Positions 34,322 through 42,706 of a stretch of 64,000 nucleotides of DNA are shown here, in pieces. The notes under the pieces are model-generated. The model saw only the letters and a list, made by a program, of their open reading frames with translations, was not told the origin of the DNA and made no database searches. The position numbers and the translations under genes were made by a program. Origin of the DNA: DATAPD01 sp036265385 (GTDB lineage: Bacteria > Acidobacteriota > Terriglobia > Terriglobales > Acidobacteriaceae); NCBI GenBank assembly GCA_036265385.1, contig DATAPD010000055.1:62001-126000 (forward strand). The letters are read 5' to 3'. Position 1 is the stretch's first letter. Every line of letters starts with the position of its first letter.

Positions 34322-34779
34322 GCGTGCACGCCTCTTTCGATCAGAATTAAGTCGTCGACTGCTCGTTACACTTCGCCGGGTGATTGCACTTAGAAGGGAA
34401 CGAGAGCTAACGAGACACTTCACTTAACTCTCAAGTTACGGGATTGTCGTTCCTGAGTCCGGTCCGTGTCAAGAACTCACACCCGTACGTAGGATGTGCT
34501 CCGGAAATATTTAGCTGCCTCAGCATCTACTCTGCGGGCAGTCCTCGAATAACTTATGTGTTGCTACCTACAGAGGGAACTTTGATTTTTTCACCACTAT
34601 CCTCAACAGACAGTGGTACTCTTCCGTCGCGTCGCCCACGTCCACATTGACTTGATCGGATACGCCGGACAAGCCGGTAATAGTTTTGCTTCATCGGGTT
34701 CAACAAGCTCCTACCAGGTTTGCGTCCAGCCCCGAGCCAGCGTCAGGTCTTTCCAAATTTTCGTTAGTGAAAGGTGTGT
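34322..34779. other. Gene-free gap
   Basis: 458 bp between divergent genes. No gene could be supported and no repeat stands out. Promoters for the oxidase gene and the PT-repeat gene probably lie here. Confidence 0.5.
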
Positions 34780-35247
34780 ATGACAAAAGTAAAGAATTTC
34801 CTACTTTGTCTTGTGCTGCTTGCCCTTGCCGGTATTCTGCATCACGAGTGGACACAAACAAGCGGCAGCTCCGGTATTGAGCCCGAAGTACGTGCGGCGA
34901 TTCTGAGTAATGGCGCTAGCCAGACGTGCAACGGTACTGCGAACTGGCACTTCGTCAACAACCAAACCGGTGGTGCTTGCACTGACACCATCAGTACAAC
35001 TTTCCTTTGTGGCGGAGTGCTGACTTCCGGAACGCTGACTAAAACTAAATGTTTGAGCAGTGTTGAACAGTTCAACGTGTCCACCACCGGTGACTGCACG
35101 CTGGTCGGTGCATCGACGAGCCTGCCAGGAAGACTCGTATTGTCCGACTTCGTGTGCACGCCCTCGACACCAACTCCAACGCCGACCCCAACACCAACTC
35201 CCACAGGAACACCAACTCCAACGCCAACTGCGACACCAACTCCGTAA
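34780..35247 (+). CDS. Secreted cysteine-rich protein with Thr-Pro tail
   Basis: 155 residues from ATG 34780 (AAAGG upstream). A signal peptide (LLCLVLLALAGILHHEW) precedes a domain with six cysteines (QTCNGTANW, GGACTDTIS, FLCGG, TKCLSS, GDCTLVG, FVCTP), which should form disulfides. It ends with about 20 Thr-Pro repeats (35167-35245) that are probably extended and may be glycosylated. No family recognised. A strong terminator follows. Confidence 0.78.
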   Translation: MTKVKNFLLCLVLLALAGILHHEWTQTSGSSGIEPEVRAAILSNGASQTCNGTANWHFVNNQTGGACTDTISTTFLCGGVLTSGTLTKTKCLSSVEQFNVSTTGDCTLVGASTSLPGRLVLSDFVCTPSTPTPTPTPTPTPTGTPTPTPTATPTP

Positions 35248-35277
35248 GCCGGCGCAGCGAACACTCGTATTAGGCGG

Positions 35278-35300
35278 GGCAGGAGAGTTTCTCTCCTGCC
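35278..35300 (+). terminator. Rho-independent terminator
   Basis: Perfect 10-bp stem GGCAGGAGAG / CTCTCCTGCC with a TTT loop, followed by TTGTTCGTTT. It ends the PT-repeat gene. The rest of 35248-35575 shows no gene. Confidence 0.88.
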
Positions 35301-35575
35301 TTGTTCGTTTAGGAGGGAAAAGAATCGGACCGGCTGGTCGCCAGTTTTCCAATTATCACGGCAAAGAGTGACTCGAATCACTGCAAAATTGTTCGAGCGG
35401 CACAAGAATGAGTGCCTATTTTTCTGAAAGCGGCCCGCAGCATCCCGGCGGTGTCCCGTGAAGTCGCGTTTTCCTATCCCGCAACAAAGCAAGCCCCCAC
35501 CCAAATTTTCGAGAACTGCCCTCACGCGCACCAAGAGCAACACACCTAGGTAACAGCTGACATCAGGAGGATCGC

Positions 35576-35764
35576 ATGGGCAGCATCCTCATCTTCGCCT
35601 CAGAGTTTGCGGTTTTCTCATTGATACTCGGCCTCTATTTGCTGCGACGACGCGCCCTCCGGAAAGAGGCATCTTCTTTGGACCTTTCTAGCGAGACAAA
35701 CTTCAATTACGAATCGCACAGATCGAAATGGCTGCGCCTACAAAAGAAGCTTTCTCGATCCTGA
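35576..35764 (+). CDS. Small single-helix membrane protein
   Basis: 62 residues with an AGGAGG ribosome binding site. One helix at the N terminus (ILIFASEFAVFSLILGLYLL) followed by a basic, soluble tail (RRRALRKEASSLDL, RSKWLRLQKKLSRS). First of a row of small membrane genes on the plus strand. Function unknown. Confidence 0.75.
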   Translation: MGSILIFASEFAVFSLILGLYLLRRRALRKEASSLDLSSETNFNYESHRSKWLRLQKKLSRS

Positions 35765-35802
35765 AGTTGTAGCAGCAGACCTGACTAGCGATGGAGGACG
35801 CT

Positions 35803-35961
35803 ATGGCCTCCGAGCAAGCTGTAAACCATTTGCCTGATCGCCATCGGAGCCAACGCCTGACTGAGATAGGCAATTGGATAGCCTCCGTTGTCGCTTGTGT
35901 GGCAATGATTGTCATGTGTGGGAGCGTGATTTGGGTTTTGCTCTACACACCGGCTTATTGA
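35803..35961 (+). CDS. Very small membrane protein
   Basis: 52 residues from ATG 35803, preceded by GGAGG; an in-frame ATG at 35791 is possible. N-terminal soluble segment (ASEQAVNHLPDRHRSQRL) and one helix (IASVVACVAMIVMCGSVIWVLLY) near the C terminus. It follows the 35576 gene by 38 bp and precedes 36004 by 42 bp, so the three may form an operon. Function unknown. Confidence 0.65.
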   Translation: MASEQAVNHLPDRHRSQRLTEIGNWIASVVACVAMIVMCGSVIWVLLYTPAY

Positions 35962-36003
35962 AACACCTTAGAGCGCGGCAAACGGACTGGGAAGGACATT
36001 TAA

Positions 36004-36219
36004 ATGCGCTGGATTGATGCAATCGGTGGCTTAGGATGGACGCTGTTAGTGGTTGGTGTCGTTGTTTGTTTCAGCACCGCCGGAGAGCGCTCTGAATTGT
36101 ATGCGTGGACGGTGGGCGGAGTCATCTGGCTTGCTGGATTTGTCATGATTCTGACGTGGCTACTCAAGCGTCTGACGCTCACGCACCATGGGCATTCGCG
36201 ACGGGCATTGCCGAGATAG
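36004..36219 (+). CDS. Small two-helix membrane protein
   Basis: 71 residues, AAGGA upstream. Two helices (LGWTLLVVGVVVCFST and TVGGVIWLAGFVMILTWLL) and a basic end (KRLTLTHHGHSRRALPR). Unknown family. Part of the small-gene row from 35576 to 36586. Confidence 0.7.
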   Translation: MRWIDAIGGLGWTLLVVGVVVCFSTAGERSELYAWTVGGVIWLAGFVMILTWLLKRLTLTHHGHSRRALPR

Positions 36220-36250
36220 GCCGGATGTCAACGAGGTTGGAGGCGGAACA

Positions 36251-36586
36251 ATGAGATATCGTTCCTTCCAAAACATGACGCTGATGCTGCTTTTCATCTT
36301 TCCCTTGCTGTTTTCTTGCAAAGCCAACGATGCCGGCAAATACAGATTAGCGATCTATGGCCCGGTTCACGTTTACCCAAGTTCAACGCCGCCTGCTGAT
36401 TATCCAGGGTCGGGCTTCATTGCCGTAGTCGGCCCTAAAGATCATGTAGACGTGAAGCAAGTCATCCGGAAACGCGATCACGTCGCGGTGAGAATCAGGC
36501 TTCATGACGGTCGTGAAGGATGGGTATTCACGGGTGAGAGCATCGAGCTAAGGCAAGAATCGACTTCTCCAATAGACAGAATGTAG
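36251..36586 (+). CDS. Lipoprotein with SH3-like domain
   Basis: 111 residues from ATG 36251 (GGAGGCGG upstream). Signal peptide with lipobox-like LLFSC at 19-23, so it should be lipidated. The mature part has strands around YRLAIYGPVHVYPS, FIAVVGPKDHVDVKQVIRK and AVRIRLHDGREGWVFTG, in the pattern of bacterial SH3-like domains (inference). It overlaps nothing and follows the 36004 gene closely. Confidence 0.75.
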   Translation: MRYRSFQNMTLMLLFIFPLLFSCKANDAGKYRLAIYGPVHVYPSSTPPADYPGSGFIAVVGPKDHVDVKQVIRKRDHVAVRIRLHDGREGWVFTGESIELRQESTSPIDRM

Positions 36587-36636
36587 GCTCGCAGGCCGGT
36601 TGGCTTTCAGACACATGAAAATCGTACACTTTCTGT

Positions 36637-36894
36637 ATGCCCGTAGCGGTGGAGATGCACAATGTCGGCGACGCGAATTTACAGCGGGATGTGGTTGCCG
36701 TCATCGAACACTTGTTTTCTAGCCGAAGCGGTAACTGGCGAGTCCTCATCGTCGGATCACAGGAGAGCGACGGCTGGGACATGACGATCTTCGGACCGAA
36801 CGCCTTCGAGCGCACCTATACCCTGGATAAAACTTGCGGCGAGCACAATCCTCAAAGGATAGCGGCCCTGATTAGTACGATTGTTTCCTCGTAG
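36637..36894 (+). CDS. Hypothetical small cytoplasmic protein
   Basis: 85 residues without membrane segment. It contains LQRDVVAVIEHLFSSRSGNWRVLIVGSQESDGWDMTIFGPNAFERTYTLDKTCGEHNP, an alpha/beta arrangement with a terminal helix (QRIAALISTIVSS). Similar small proteins appear in Acidobacteriota as far as I recall, but no function is known to me. Confidence 0.65.
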   Translation: MPVAVEMHNVGDANLQRDVVAVIEHLFSSRSGNWRVLIVGSQESDGWDMTIFGPNAFERTYTLDKTCGEHNPQRIAALISTIVSS

Positions 36895-36911
36895 ATACCC
36901 CGGCGAACCTG

Positions 36912-37130
36912 CTAACGACTCGCAGTGGCCTGCCTTCGATGAGTTCGCGTACTCGCAGAATGGGGCCGGGCACTCCCGCTGGCCACATCGTGTTCCGACA
37001 ATGTGAGGAGTTGCCGCATGATTTGTGCCTTCTCCCACTTCTCCGCCTTCTTGGGCTTGGCACGAAGCTTGAAAACAATCGCGAGTACTCCGAGAAAAAA
37101 AGCTATTCCGACCAAAACGATTGATGTCAT
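36912..37130 (-). CDS. Small membrane protein with charged helical tail
   Basis: 72 residues from ATG 37130 (frame open to 37319). One N-terminal helix (SIVLVGIAFFLGVLAIVFKL) followed by RAKPKKAEKWEKAQIMRQLLTLSEHD, a charged helix, and a basic tail. Start has no strong ribosome binding site. Function unknown. Confidence 0.55.
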   Translation of the reverse strand: MTSIVLVGIAFFLGVLAIVFKLRAKPKKAEKWEKAQIMRQLLTLSEHDVASGSARPHSASTRTHRRQATASR

Positions 37131-37366
37131 GACAGCACCCGCGAAACGTGACGTTGGAAGCAGTTTGTTCAGAAATTGTGCGCTTCCCCAAGTCGTGGCC
37201 GATAGGTTACTTAGGTTGCTGTCCTGAAACAGCGGGGTTGTGGCTAACAACTCATCGGAGCTTGGTTCGATGAGTTTGCTATGCGGAACCCTAGCCTGCC
37301 GGCTTGTAGGCGCGTCCATTCAAATGACTCGAACTTCAATAACGATTAGGAGTAGCCTCTTCCCTC

Positions 37367-37810
37367 ATGAATTGCGCCTGCGTGCTTCCCAACCTGCTCT
37401 TCGGACCGGCCCCGCTGACCGACGACGATTTCCGGCAGTTGAAGGCGCTCAATGTCACTGCAATCCTCAGTCTTCAGACTGAAGACGATTACGCGGACGG
37501 CGGAAGAGAAGACAAGCGAAATGCAGCACTCGAATTCGGCCTGAGCTTTACAAATCTGCCTGTAACCGATTTCGATCGCCTTGAACTTCTTTCGAAATTG
37601 CCCAAGTGCGTGCTCGTGCTCAAGCAAAGCCTGGCCGCAGGGAACACTTTGTACGTGCATTGCACGGCGGGGGTGAATCGGTCGGCAACCGTAGTTGTTG
37701 CATATTTACACCAATCTTTGCAGTGGCCATTAGAGCAAGCGTTGAAACACGTTCTCGCTTGCCGCAACTGCTGTCCGGATGAGGAGATCATCCTCAAGGC
37801 AAGTAGTTAG
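37367..37810 (+). CDS. Dual-specificity protein phosphatase-like protein
   Basis: 147 residues. The catalytic P-loop HCTAGVNRS lies at 98-106 (Cys99 nucleophile, Arg105), and Asp68 in PVTDFD is a plausible general acid. The early part GPAPLTDDDFRQLKALNVTAILSLQ is typical of the DSP fold. It could remove phosphate from protein Ser/Thr/Tyr residues or other substrates. The receptor kinase at 27-29.7 kb is a possible but unproven functional partner. Confidence 0.88.
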   Translation: MNCACVLPNLLFGPAPLTDDDFRQLKALNVTAILSLQTEDDYADGGREDKRNAALEFGLSFTNLPVTDFDRLELLSKLPKCVLVLKQSLAAGNTLYVHCTAGVNRSATVVVAYLHQSLQWPLEQALKHVLACRNCCPDEEIILKASS

Positions 37811-37900
37811 CATTCCCGTCCCTTGCACAAAAAGCGGGGAATCCACAATTGCATTGCGATCATCGAAGATGGGACAAACCCAGCTCAAAGGAGTTTCAAC

Positions 37901-38512
37901 ATGCGCTCTGACATCGTTGCCGGTGGCATTCTTCCTGACTATGCGTTGCCTGATCACACCGGCGTGGTACGTAAGATCAGCGAATTGCAGGGCGAGGATC
38001 CACTGATTCTCACACTCGCACGTGGTCATTAGTGTCCGAAGGAACACCAACAGCATCTAGAGCTGGCTGCGTTTTATCCGAAGATCGCAGTTGCGTACAC
38101 ACAGATTGTCACCATCTCCACGGACGAGCACCACACTCTGCAGGAATTTCGGGCATCAGTCGGGGCCCAGTGGACTTTCCTCTCGGACCCTGAGCGAACG
38201 GTCCAAAAGGATCTCGATATTCAGGAATACACCGATCCCGAGCACAACCCGATGATCCCGCATACGCTCGTGTTGAAACCCGGACGAGTGATCCATTGCA
38301 GCTACAACGGTTACTGGTTCTGGGGCCGCCCTTCTGTCATTGATCTCTGGCATGATCTCCGCACTGTAACGAGCGAGATCCGCCCGGACTGGGGTCTGAG
38401 CGCTCCTGGACTTCGCGAGGCGTGGAATGTGGGTGACTTCTCACGGTTTCATGGCTGGGATAAAAAAGCTAACTCGAAACCTGAGTCGGTGGAACGGGGT
38501 GTCCGCAAATGA
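37901..38512 (+). pseudogene. AhpC/TSA-like redoxin interrupted by an amber codon
   Basis: The frame from ATG 37901 (AAAGGAG upstream) would encode 203 residues. A TAG at 38030-38032 interrupts it after 43 codons, just before CPKEHQQH, the position where relatives usually have a Tyr-Cys-Pro. The rest (VTISTDEHHTLQEFRASVG, FLSDPERTVQKDLDIQEY, MIPHTLVLKPG and YWFWGRPS) is intact without further stops. Only one base separates TAC or TAT from TAG. A recent pseudogene, a sequencing error or a suppressed codon would all explain this. Confidence 0.8.
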
Positions 38513-38627
38513 CTCATCTAGCTGACGGCGTCGAAAGTATCATTTCTACTTGCCGTGCGATAGCGTCGCTTGGCCGCCCAGTCGACTTTCATGCTTACGT
38601 GGGCAACCGGTTTCGTTTCACGCAAAT

Positions 38628-39095
38628 CTATGTCGCCTGTGATCGAAAACGAAAAAGCTTTTTCACATGTCGGAGTACGTTCCGTTTCCATAGACACCAA
38701 ACGAAGCTCGCCACGACTGCCCAAATTAGCGTAGCCGAAGCGATCACCACGTAAGAGCTGTGATGCGGTACCAATTTCCAAACGAACGCGGCGAATACGA
38801 TGAGGCCAACACTGCCCATCGCAGCGCCCGCTGCATCGGCGCCAGCTGCCTGTCGTCCACGGTAAATCCCGCATAAGCCTTTTTCTTCTTTTTTCTCACG
38901 CTCGTGCTTTTCAATCAGGGTTGAACAGGAAGCGAGGACTGCAGGAAATGCCAGGAACAAGCCTCCAAAACTCGGACTTATCTTTTTGGCGAGCAGGGCC
39001 GCCAAGGCCGTGGCCAAGCCTCCCAAACAGAAACGAATCAGGTATTCGTACCATTTCGTTCGCTTGAGATTGGATGTGCTCACGGAGACGATCAT
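38628..39095 (-). CDS. DUF3147 family membrane protein
   Basis: 155 residues. Typical sequence YEYLIRFCLGGLATALAALLAKKISPSFGGLFLAFPAVLASCSTLIEKHE, a charged loop (REKKEEKGLCGIYRGRQAAGADAAG) and two further helices. Its start abuts the stop of the upstream DUF3147-like gene (TAG-ATG), so the two are a translational pair and may form a heteromer. Function of the family is not known to me. Confidence 0.85.
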   Translation of the reverse strand: MIVSVSTSNLKRTKWYEYLIRFCLGGLATALAALLAKKISPSFGGLFLAFPAVLASCSTLIEKHEREKKEEKGLCGIYRGRQAAGADAAGAAMGSVGLIVFAAFVWKLVPHHSSYVVIASATLIWAVVASFVWCLWKRNVLRHVKKLFRFRSQAT

Positions 39096-39437
39096 CTACG
39101 CACCAAGAAACACCAACAGCCCCATCGCCCCGAAGAGCCATAGCAATAGTCCAGGTAGGAAGACCTTCAATGAAGACATCCTGAACCGAAGGACGATCCA
39201 ACTCATCGTGCTTGCATAAATCAGCAGTGCGATTGCACCGAGGATCATCGAACGCGCTTCGATCGCCGCGATCTCGCGTCCCTGAAGGAACACAGTGAGA
39301 CCGAGTGAAGCCAAGGCGACCGATGGCGCGCCGCCGAACAGCCCTGCGAAAGTTTTCGGCTTGAGGAGGTCCGAGATCAGCGAGAAGAGAGAAACAACTG
39401 CACCGCCAATCAAAAAGCGAACGAAGATGTCCTTCAT
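39096..39437 (-). CDS. DUF3147-like membrane protein
   Basis: 113 residues with four short helices (FLIGGAVVSLFSLISDLL, GLFGGAPSVALASLGLTVFL, RSMILGAIALLIYASTMSWIVL and VFLPGLLLWLFGAMGLLVFL). It resembles its neighbour at 38628-39095 in the LKPKTFAGLFGGAPSVALAS segment. Shared origin by duplication is likely. Function unknown. Confidence 0.8.
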   Translation of the reverse strand: MKDIFVRFLIGGAVVSLFSLISDLLKPKTFAGLFGGAPSVALASLGLTVFLQGREIAAIEARSMILGAIALLIYASTMSWIVLRFRMSSLKVFLPGLLLWLFGAMGLLVFLGA

Positions 39438-39600
39438 GGAACTCAGCGCCCCACAACCACTAACCGCTTTTCCATTTTAGAGAAAGCCGCGATCAAGTGT
39501 TCGCGGTTTTTGCCAGTGCAGCAAACCAACTTGGGACGGCTGTTCTGCTTCTAACGTGTGCTATCCAAATTTTTTCTGATTCTGCTTACGACGATCGCAC

Positions 39601-40953
39601 ATGGCTCTGCAGTCCATTCCACCAATCGACCGCCGCAAGCACGACCCTGAGCTTGAGCACAGGCTTCAAAACGGACTGAGCAAACCAATCCCGCACGGGC
39701 GATTTCGCTCGATCGGTCTTGGGCTCATCACTGGCGCATCGGATGACGATCCGGCGGCAATTGGAACCTACGCTGCCGTTGGAGCGTCCATGGGGCCTTC
39801 TCTACTTTGGAGTGTTCCTGCCATTTTCCCCATGATGTACACGGTGGTGTACCTCTGCTCAAAGTTGGGGCAGGTTACAGGCGAGGGCTTGTTCGCGGTT
39901 ATCAGACAGCACTACCCACGTTGGCTTCTTTATTCCATTCTTTGTTGCGCGCTGGTCGGAAACGTGATCGAAGCGGGCGCAGATATCGGTGGCATGGCCG
40001 CCGCAATGAATCTATTGCTCCCAATTCCTGGCTGGATCACTGTCATTGGAATCACGGTGATCGTTTGCCTTCTACAAATCTTCGGTTCCTACATCTTAAT
40101 AAGGAACATTTTTAGATGGCTGGCTCTCGTTCTTCTGGCCTATGTAGGGGCGGCATTTCTCGCAAAACCTGACTGGCTTGGCGTTTTAAAAGCTACCTTC
40201 GTTCCTCAGCTTAAGTTCGACAGTCACACGCTCTCGATGTTGGTAGCCATCATAGGAACAACTCTTTCCGCATACCTGTACAGTTGGCAATCAAACCAGG
40301 AAGTTGAAGAGGACATTTCCCTGGGACGCCGGCGACTGACGGATCGGATGGGGACCCGACGTGAGGAGTTGCGACACTCTGCGCGAGACATTGCTGCCGG
40401 AATGTTCTTCGCCAGCATCGTTACCTACTTCATTATGCTCTCTACGGCTTACACACTGTTCAAGGCAGGGGAACGCGACATAACAACGGCGGCTCAGGCA
40501 GCCGGCGCGCTGGTACCCATCGCTGGACATGCGGCCGGAGTGCTCTTCGCGGTGGGTGTAATCAGTGTGGGATTTCTTGCCGTGCCAATCATGACAACCG
40601 GCGCCGCATACGATTTATGTCAAGCGTTCGGGTGGAAGCATGGGTTGCACTTTCCTCCCGGCGAGGTGAAGCGCTTCAACGCCGCCATCGCGATCTTCAC
40701 CGCACTAGGTATGAGCCTGAATTTTTTCGGTATCAATCCCATGAAGGCACTCGTGTGGTCTTCGATCGTGCAGGGTGTGTCGACTCCGCTTTTGATGTTC
40801 CTGATTATGCTGATTACGAACAATCGCAAAATCATGGGCCGGTGGGTGAACACGCGAGCGTTGAATGTTTTCGGTTGGATCACTACCGTTGCGATCTTCG
40901 CGGCCAGCGCAGCGCTGATCTTCAGCTGGATTGCAGGCTATTTCTCCACATAG
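39601..40953 (+). CDS. Nramp-family divalent-metal transporter-like protein
   Basis: 450 residues, about 11 membrane helices. The helix-1 region GLITGASDDDPAAIGTYAAVGA matches the Nramp fold but carries DPAA in place of the classical DPGN. The helix-6 region (MLVAIIGTTLSAYLYSWQSNQEVEEDI) lacks the canonical MPH motif. Such variants are seen in Nramp-related proteins that do not always carry Mn2+. A charged loop (SLGRRRLTDRMGTRREELRHS) follows. Substrate may therefore differ from Mn2+/Fe2+. Its last 16 bp overlap the end of the convergent cupin gene. Confidence 0.85.
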   Translation: MALQSIPPIDRRKHDPELEHRLQNGLSKPIPHGRFRSIGLGLITGASDDDPAAIGTYAAVGASMGPSLLWSVPAIFPMMYTVVYLCSKLGQVTGEGLFAVIRQHYPRWLLYSILCCALVGNVIEAGADIGGMAAAMNLLLPIPGWITVIGITVIVCLLQIFGSYILIRNIFRWLALVLLAYVGAAFLAKPDWLGVLKATFVPQLKFDSHTLSMLVAIIGTTLSAYLYSWQSNQEVEEDISLGRRRLTDRMGTRREELRHSARDIAAGMFFASIVTYFIMLSTAYTLFKAGERDITTAAQAAGALVPIAGHAAGVLFAVGVISVGFLAVPIMTTGAAYDLCQAFGWKHGLHFPPGEVKRFNAAIAIFTALGMSLNFFGINPMKALVWSSIVQGVSTPLLMFLIMLITNNRKIMGRWVNTRALNVFGWITTVAIFAASAALIFSWIAGYFST

Positions 40954-41381
40954 GTTGTTTCAAATTTACCGTTGCCGCTGAGCTGAACGATCACGGCGCT
41001 TTCCCTTGTCTCAACAAAATGAGGTACGCCGGCTGGAATGACGAGGAAGCTGCCAGCGGGGTACGCGTGCAAATCGGTGGGATTGGATTTCGTTCCCTCG
41101 CCCAGGTACCACGTTCCTTCGATGACGGTGATTACTTCGTCCTGCGGATGCGTATGTGCGCGAACACGTTTTCCAGCGGGTATTCTGGCACGGTCAACCC
41201 ACACGCCACCCTGAGTCGAGTCGCCGAACAACTGCGCTCGCTCTCGGCCGTCGGTGTAGTACGACGGGGTGAACCATCGCACTTGTTGAGGGGTAATGCC
41301 GACTATTTCCTTCTTGTTCGTTTCCGCCAACGTCAATGTGATTACCGCCCCAACGAATATTGCGAACATTAGTCTTTTCAT
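40938..41381 (-). CDS. Secreted cupin-domain protein
   Basis: 147 residues from ATG 41381 (GAGGAGAAG upstream). Signal peptide LMFAIFVGAVITLTLAETN. Cupin motif 1 RVRAHTHPQDEVITVIEGTWYLGEG carries the two His and the Glu; motif 2 is VIPAGVPHFVETR. Metal-binding is expected in the periplasm. Substrate unknown. Converges on the Nramp-like gene with 16 bp overlap. Confidence 0.87.
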   Translation of the reverse strand: MKRLMFAIFVGAVITLTLAETNKKEIVGITPQQVRWFTPSYYTDGRERAQLFGDSTQGGVWVDRARIPAGKRVRAHTHPQDEVITVIEGTWYLGEGTKSNPTDLHAYPAGSFLVIPAGVPHFVETRESAVIVQLSGNGKFETTYVEK

Positions 41382-41675
41382 AGCTTCTCCTCGAAGCGAG
41401 TATTGTCGCAGGCCGCGTAAACGAGTAGGCAAGACGCTTGCTCGCATCACGCATTAGCGTGATACAGGTCATCGCTGCGCGCATTGAGAGAAATTAGATT
41501 CGACGACAAAGGCAAGGCCTTTGTTGATTTCCATATCTTGTGATTTGCTCTACACAAACACTATTTAGGGCAAACACATTCACCATCTGACTTAGCCGAT
41601 CTCACGATCTCCGGCCTGGATCCATGCAGCAACACACTGTCCTGTATTCAATCTGCCTAAATACAAGGAGTTCTC

Positions 41676-42569
41676 GTGAATAATTTTTCCATCAAATTCC
41701 TCGCCAAGTCCGTTTTACTCGGAACCTTTCTGCTGTGCTGGGCGGCCTTGTTCGCCTGGTCCGCAAACCCTCGTTTTGCCTCCTTCGATTTCCCACTTGC
41801 TGGTGTCACCAACACTCAAGCCACGGCCATCACGCCCTCAGGAACCATTGTGGGCCGATATCTGACACCTGACGGCCAAAGGCACGGTTTCCGACTTGCG
41901 GATGGACGCTTCCAATCCATCGATGTTCCTGGAGGGTGGCCCACTGATGTCACTTGGATCAACCCTCGCGGCGACATCGTAGGTTGCTACGATTCGAATG
42001 GCAAGACCTATGCCTACGTTCTCCGCGACGGCCACTTCAACACAATCGCTTATCCCGGTGCACAAATGACTTTGGGCTGGGGAATTAGCAATGGGGGCGA
42101 CGTCGTCGGGCCGGAATTCAACGGCGATTTCTACACGGCCCATGGCTACATCTACCATAACGATACATTTACACTCTTCGATGTTCCGGGGGCGAGAGCC
42201 ACCTGGCCTACAGCAGCCATCGACTCTCAGCATATTGCGGGGAATTACTTCGGTCCCGACTGGCGCATCCATGGCTTTGTTTTTCGCGAAGGCAGATTCA
42301 CCTCCATCGATTTCCCAGGGTCCGACTACATTTGGATCACAGGCAGCAATCCCCAAGGGCAGGTTGTCGGTTTCTACTTCGATGCCCTTGGCAACCAGCA
42401 TGGCTTCGTAATGAAAAAAGGTAAATTCACTTCCATCGATATCCCCCGTGCTATCGCTACAGAGGTCAATGGCATCGACCCTAAGGGCAATGTCGTTGGA
42501 CGCTACACCTCGCCGGACGGCATCACTCATGCCTTTTTTCTTCTTGATCCCACGAAAGTAAGACACTAA
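41676..42569 (+). CDS. Exported HAF-repeat protein
   Basis: 297 residues from GTG 41676, which has AAGGAG upstream. A hydrophobic leader (LAKSVLLGTFLLCWAALFAWS) and about six repeats of the form AITPSGTIVGRYLTPDGQRHGFRLADGRFQSIDVPGG, the HAF extracellular repeat. Repeats likely form a propeller-like beta structure. No sorting signal at the C terminus. Function unknown. Confidence 0.87.
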   Translation: MNNFSIKFLAKSVLLGTFLLCWAALFAWSANPRFASFDFPLAGVTNTQATAITPSGTIVGRYLTPDGQRHGFRLADGRFQSIDVPGGWPTDVTWINPRGDIVGCYDSNGKTYAYVLRDGHFNTIAYPGAQMTLGWGISNGGDVVGPEFNGDFYTAHGYIYHNDTFTLFDVPGARATWPTAAIDSQHIAGNYFGPDWRIHGFVFREGRFTSIDFPGSDYIWITGSNPQGQVVGFYFDALGNQHGFVMKKGKFTSIDIPRAIATEVNGIDPKGNVVGRYTSPDGITHAFFLLDPTKVRH

Positions 42570-42706
42570 GTACGAAAGCCCGATCTTCTAGGAGCAAATC
42601 CACATGAAGATCGGGCTGCCAATCACCGGTTCATCGTCAACGATGGGAGGTTTGGTATGGCGCCCAGCGTCATTTACCGAAAGAGACTCCCTGGGAGTTT
42701 CTGCGG

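Noticed and set aside
38030..38032. Selenocysteine or pyrrolysine at the redoxin stop
   Set aside because: The codon is TAG, not TGA, which excludes selenocysteine. No pyl genes are seen here and the family position is normally tyrosine, so a nonsense change is simpler.
38509..38754. 81-residue plus-strand frame
   Set aside because: Mostly antisense to the DUF3147 gene at 38628-39095 and without a ribosome binding site.
41838..42566. 242-residue minus-strand frame
   Set aside because: Antisense of the HAF-repeat gene; its apparent regularity mirrors the HAF repeats.
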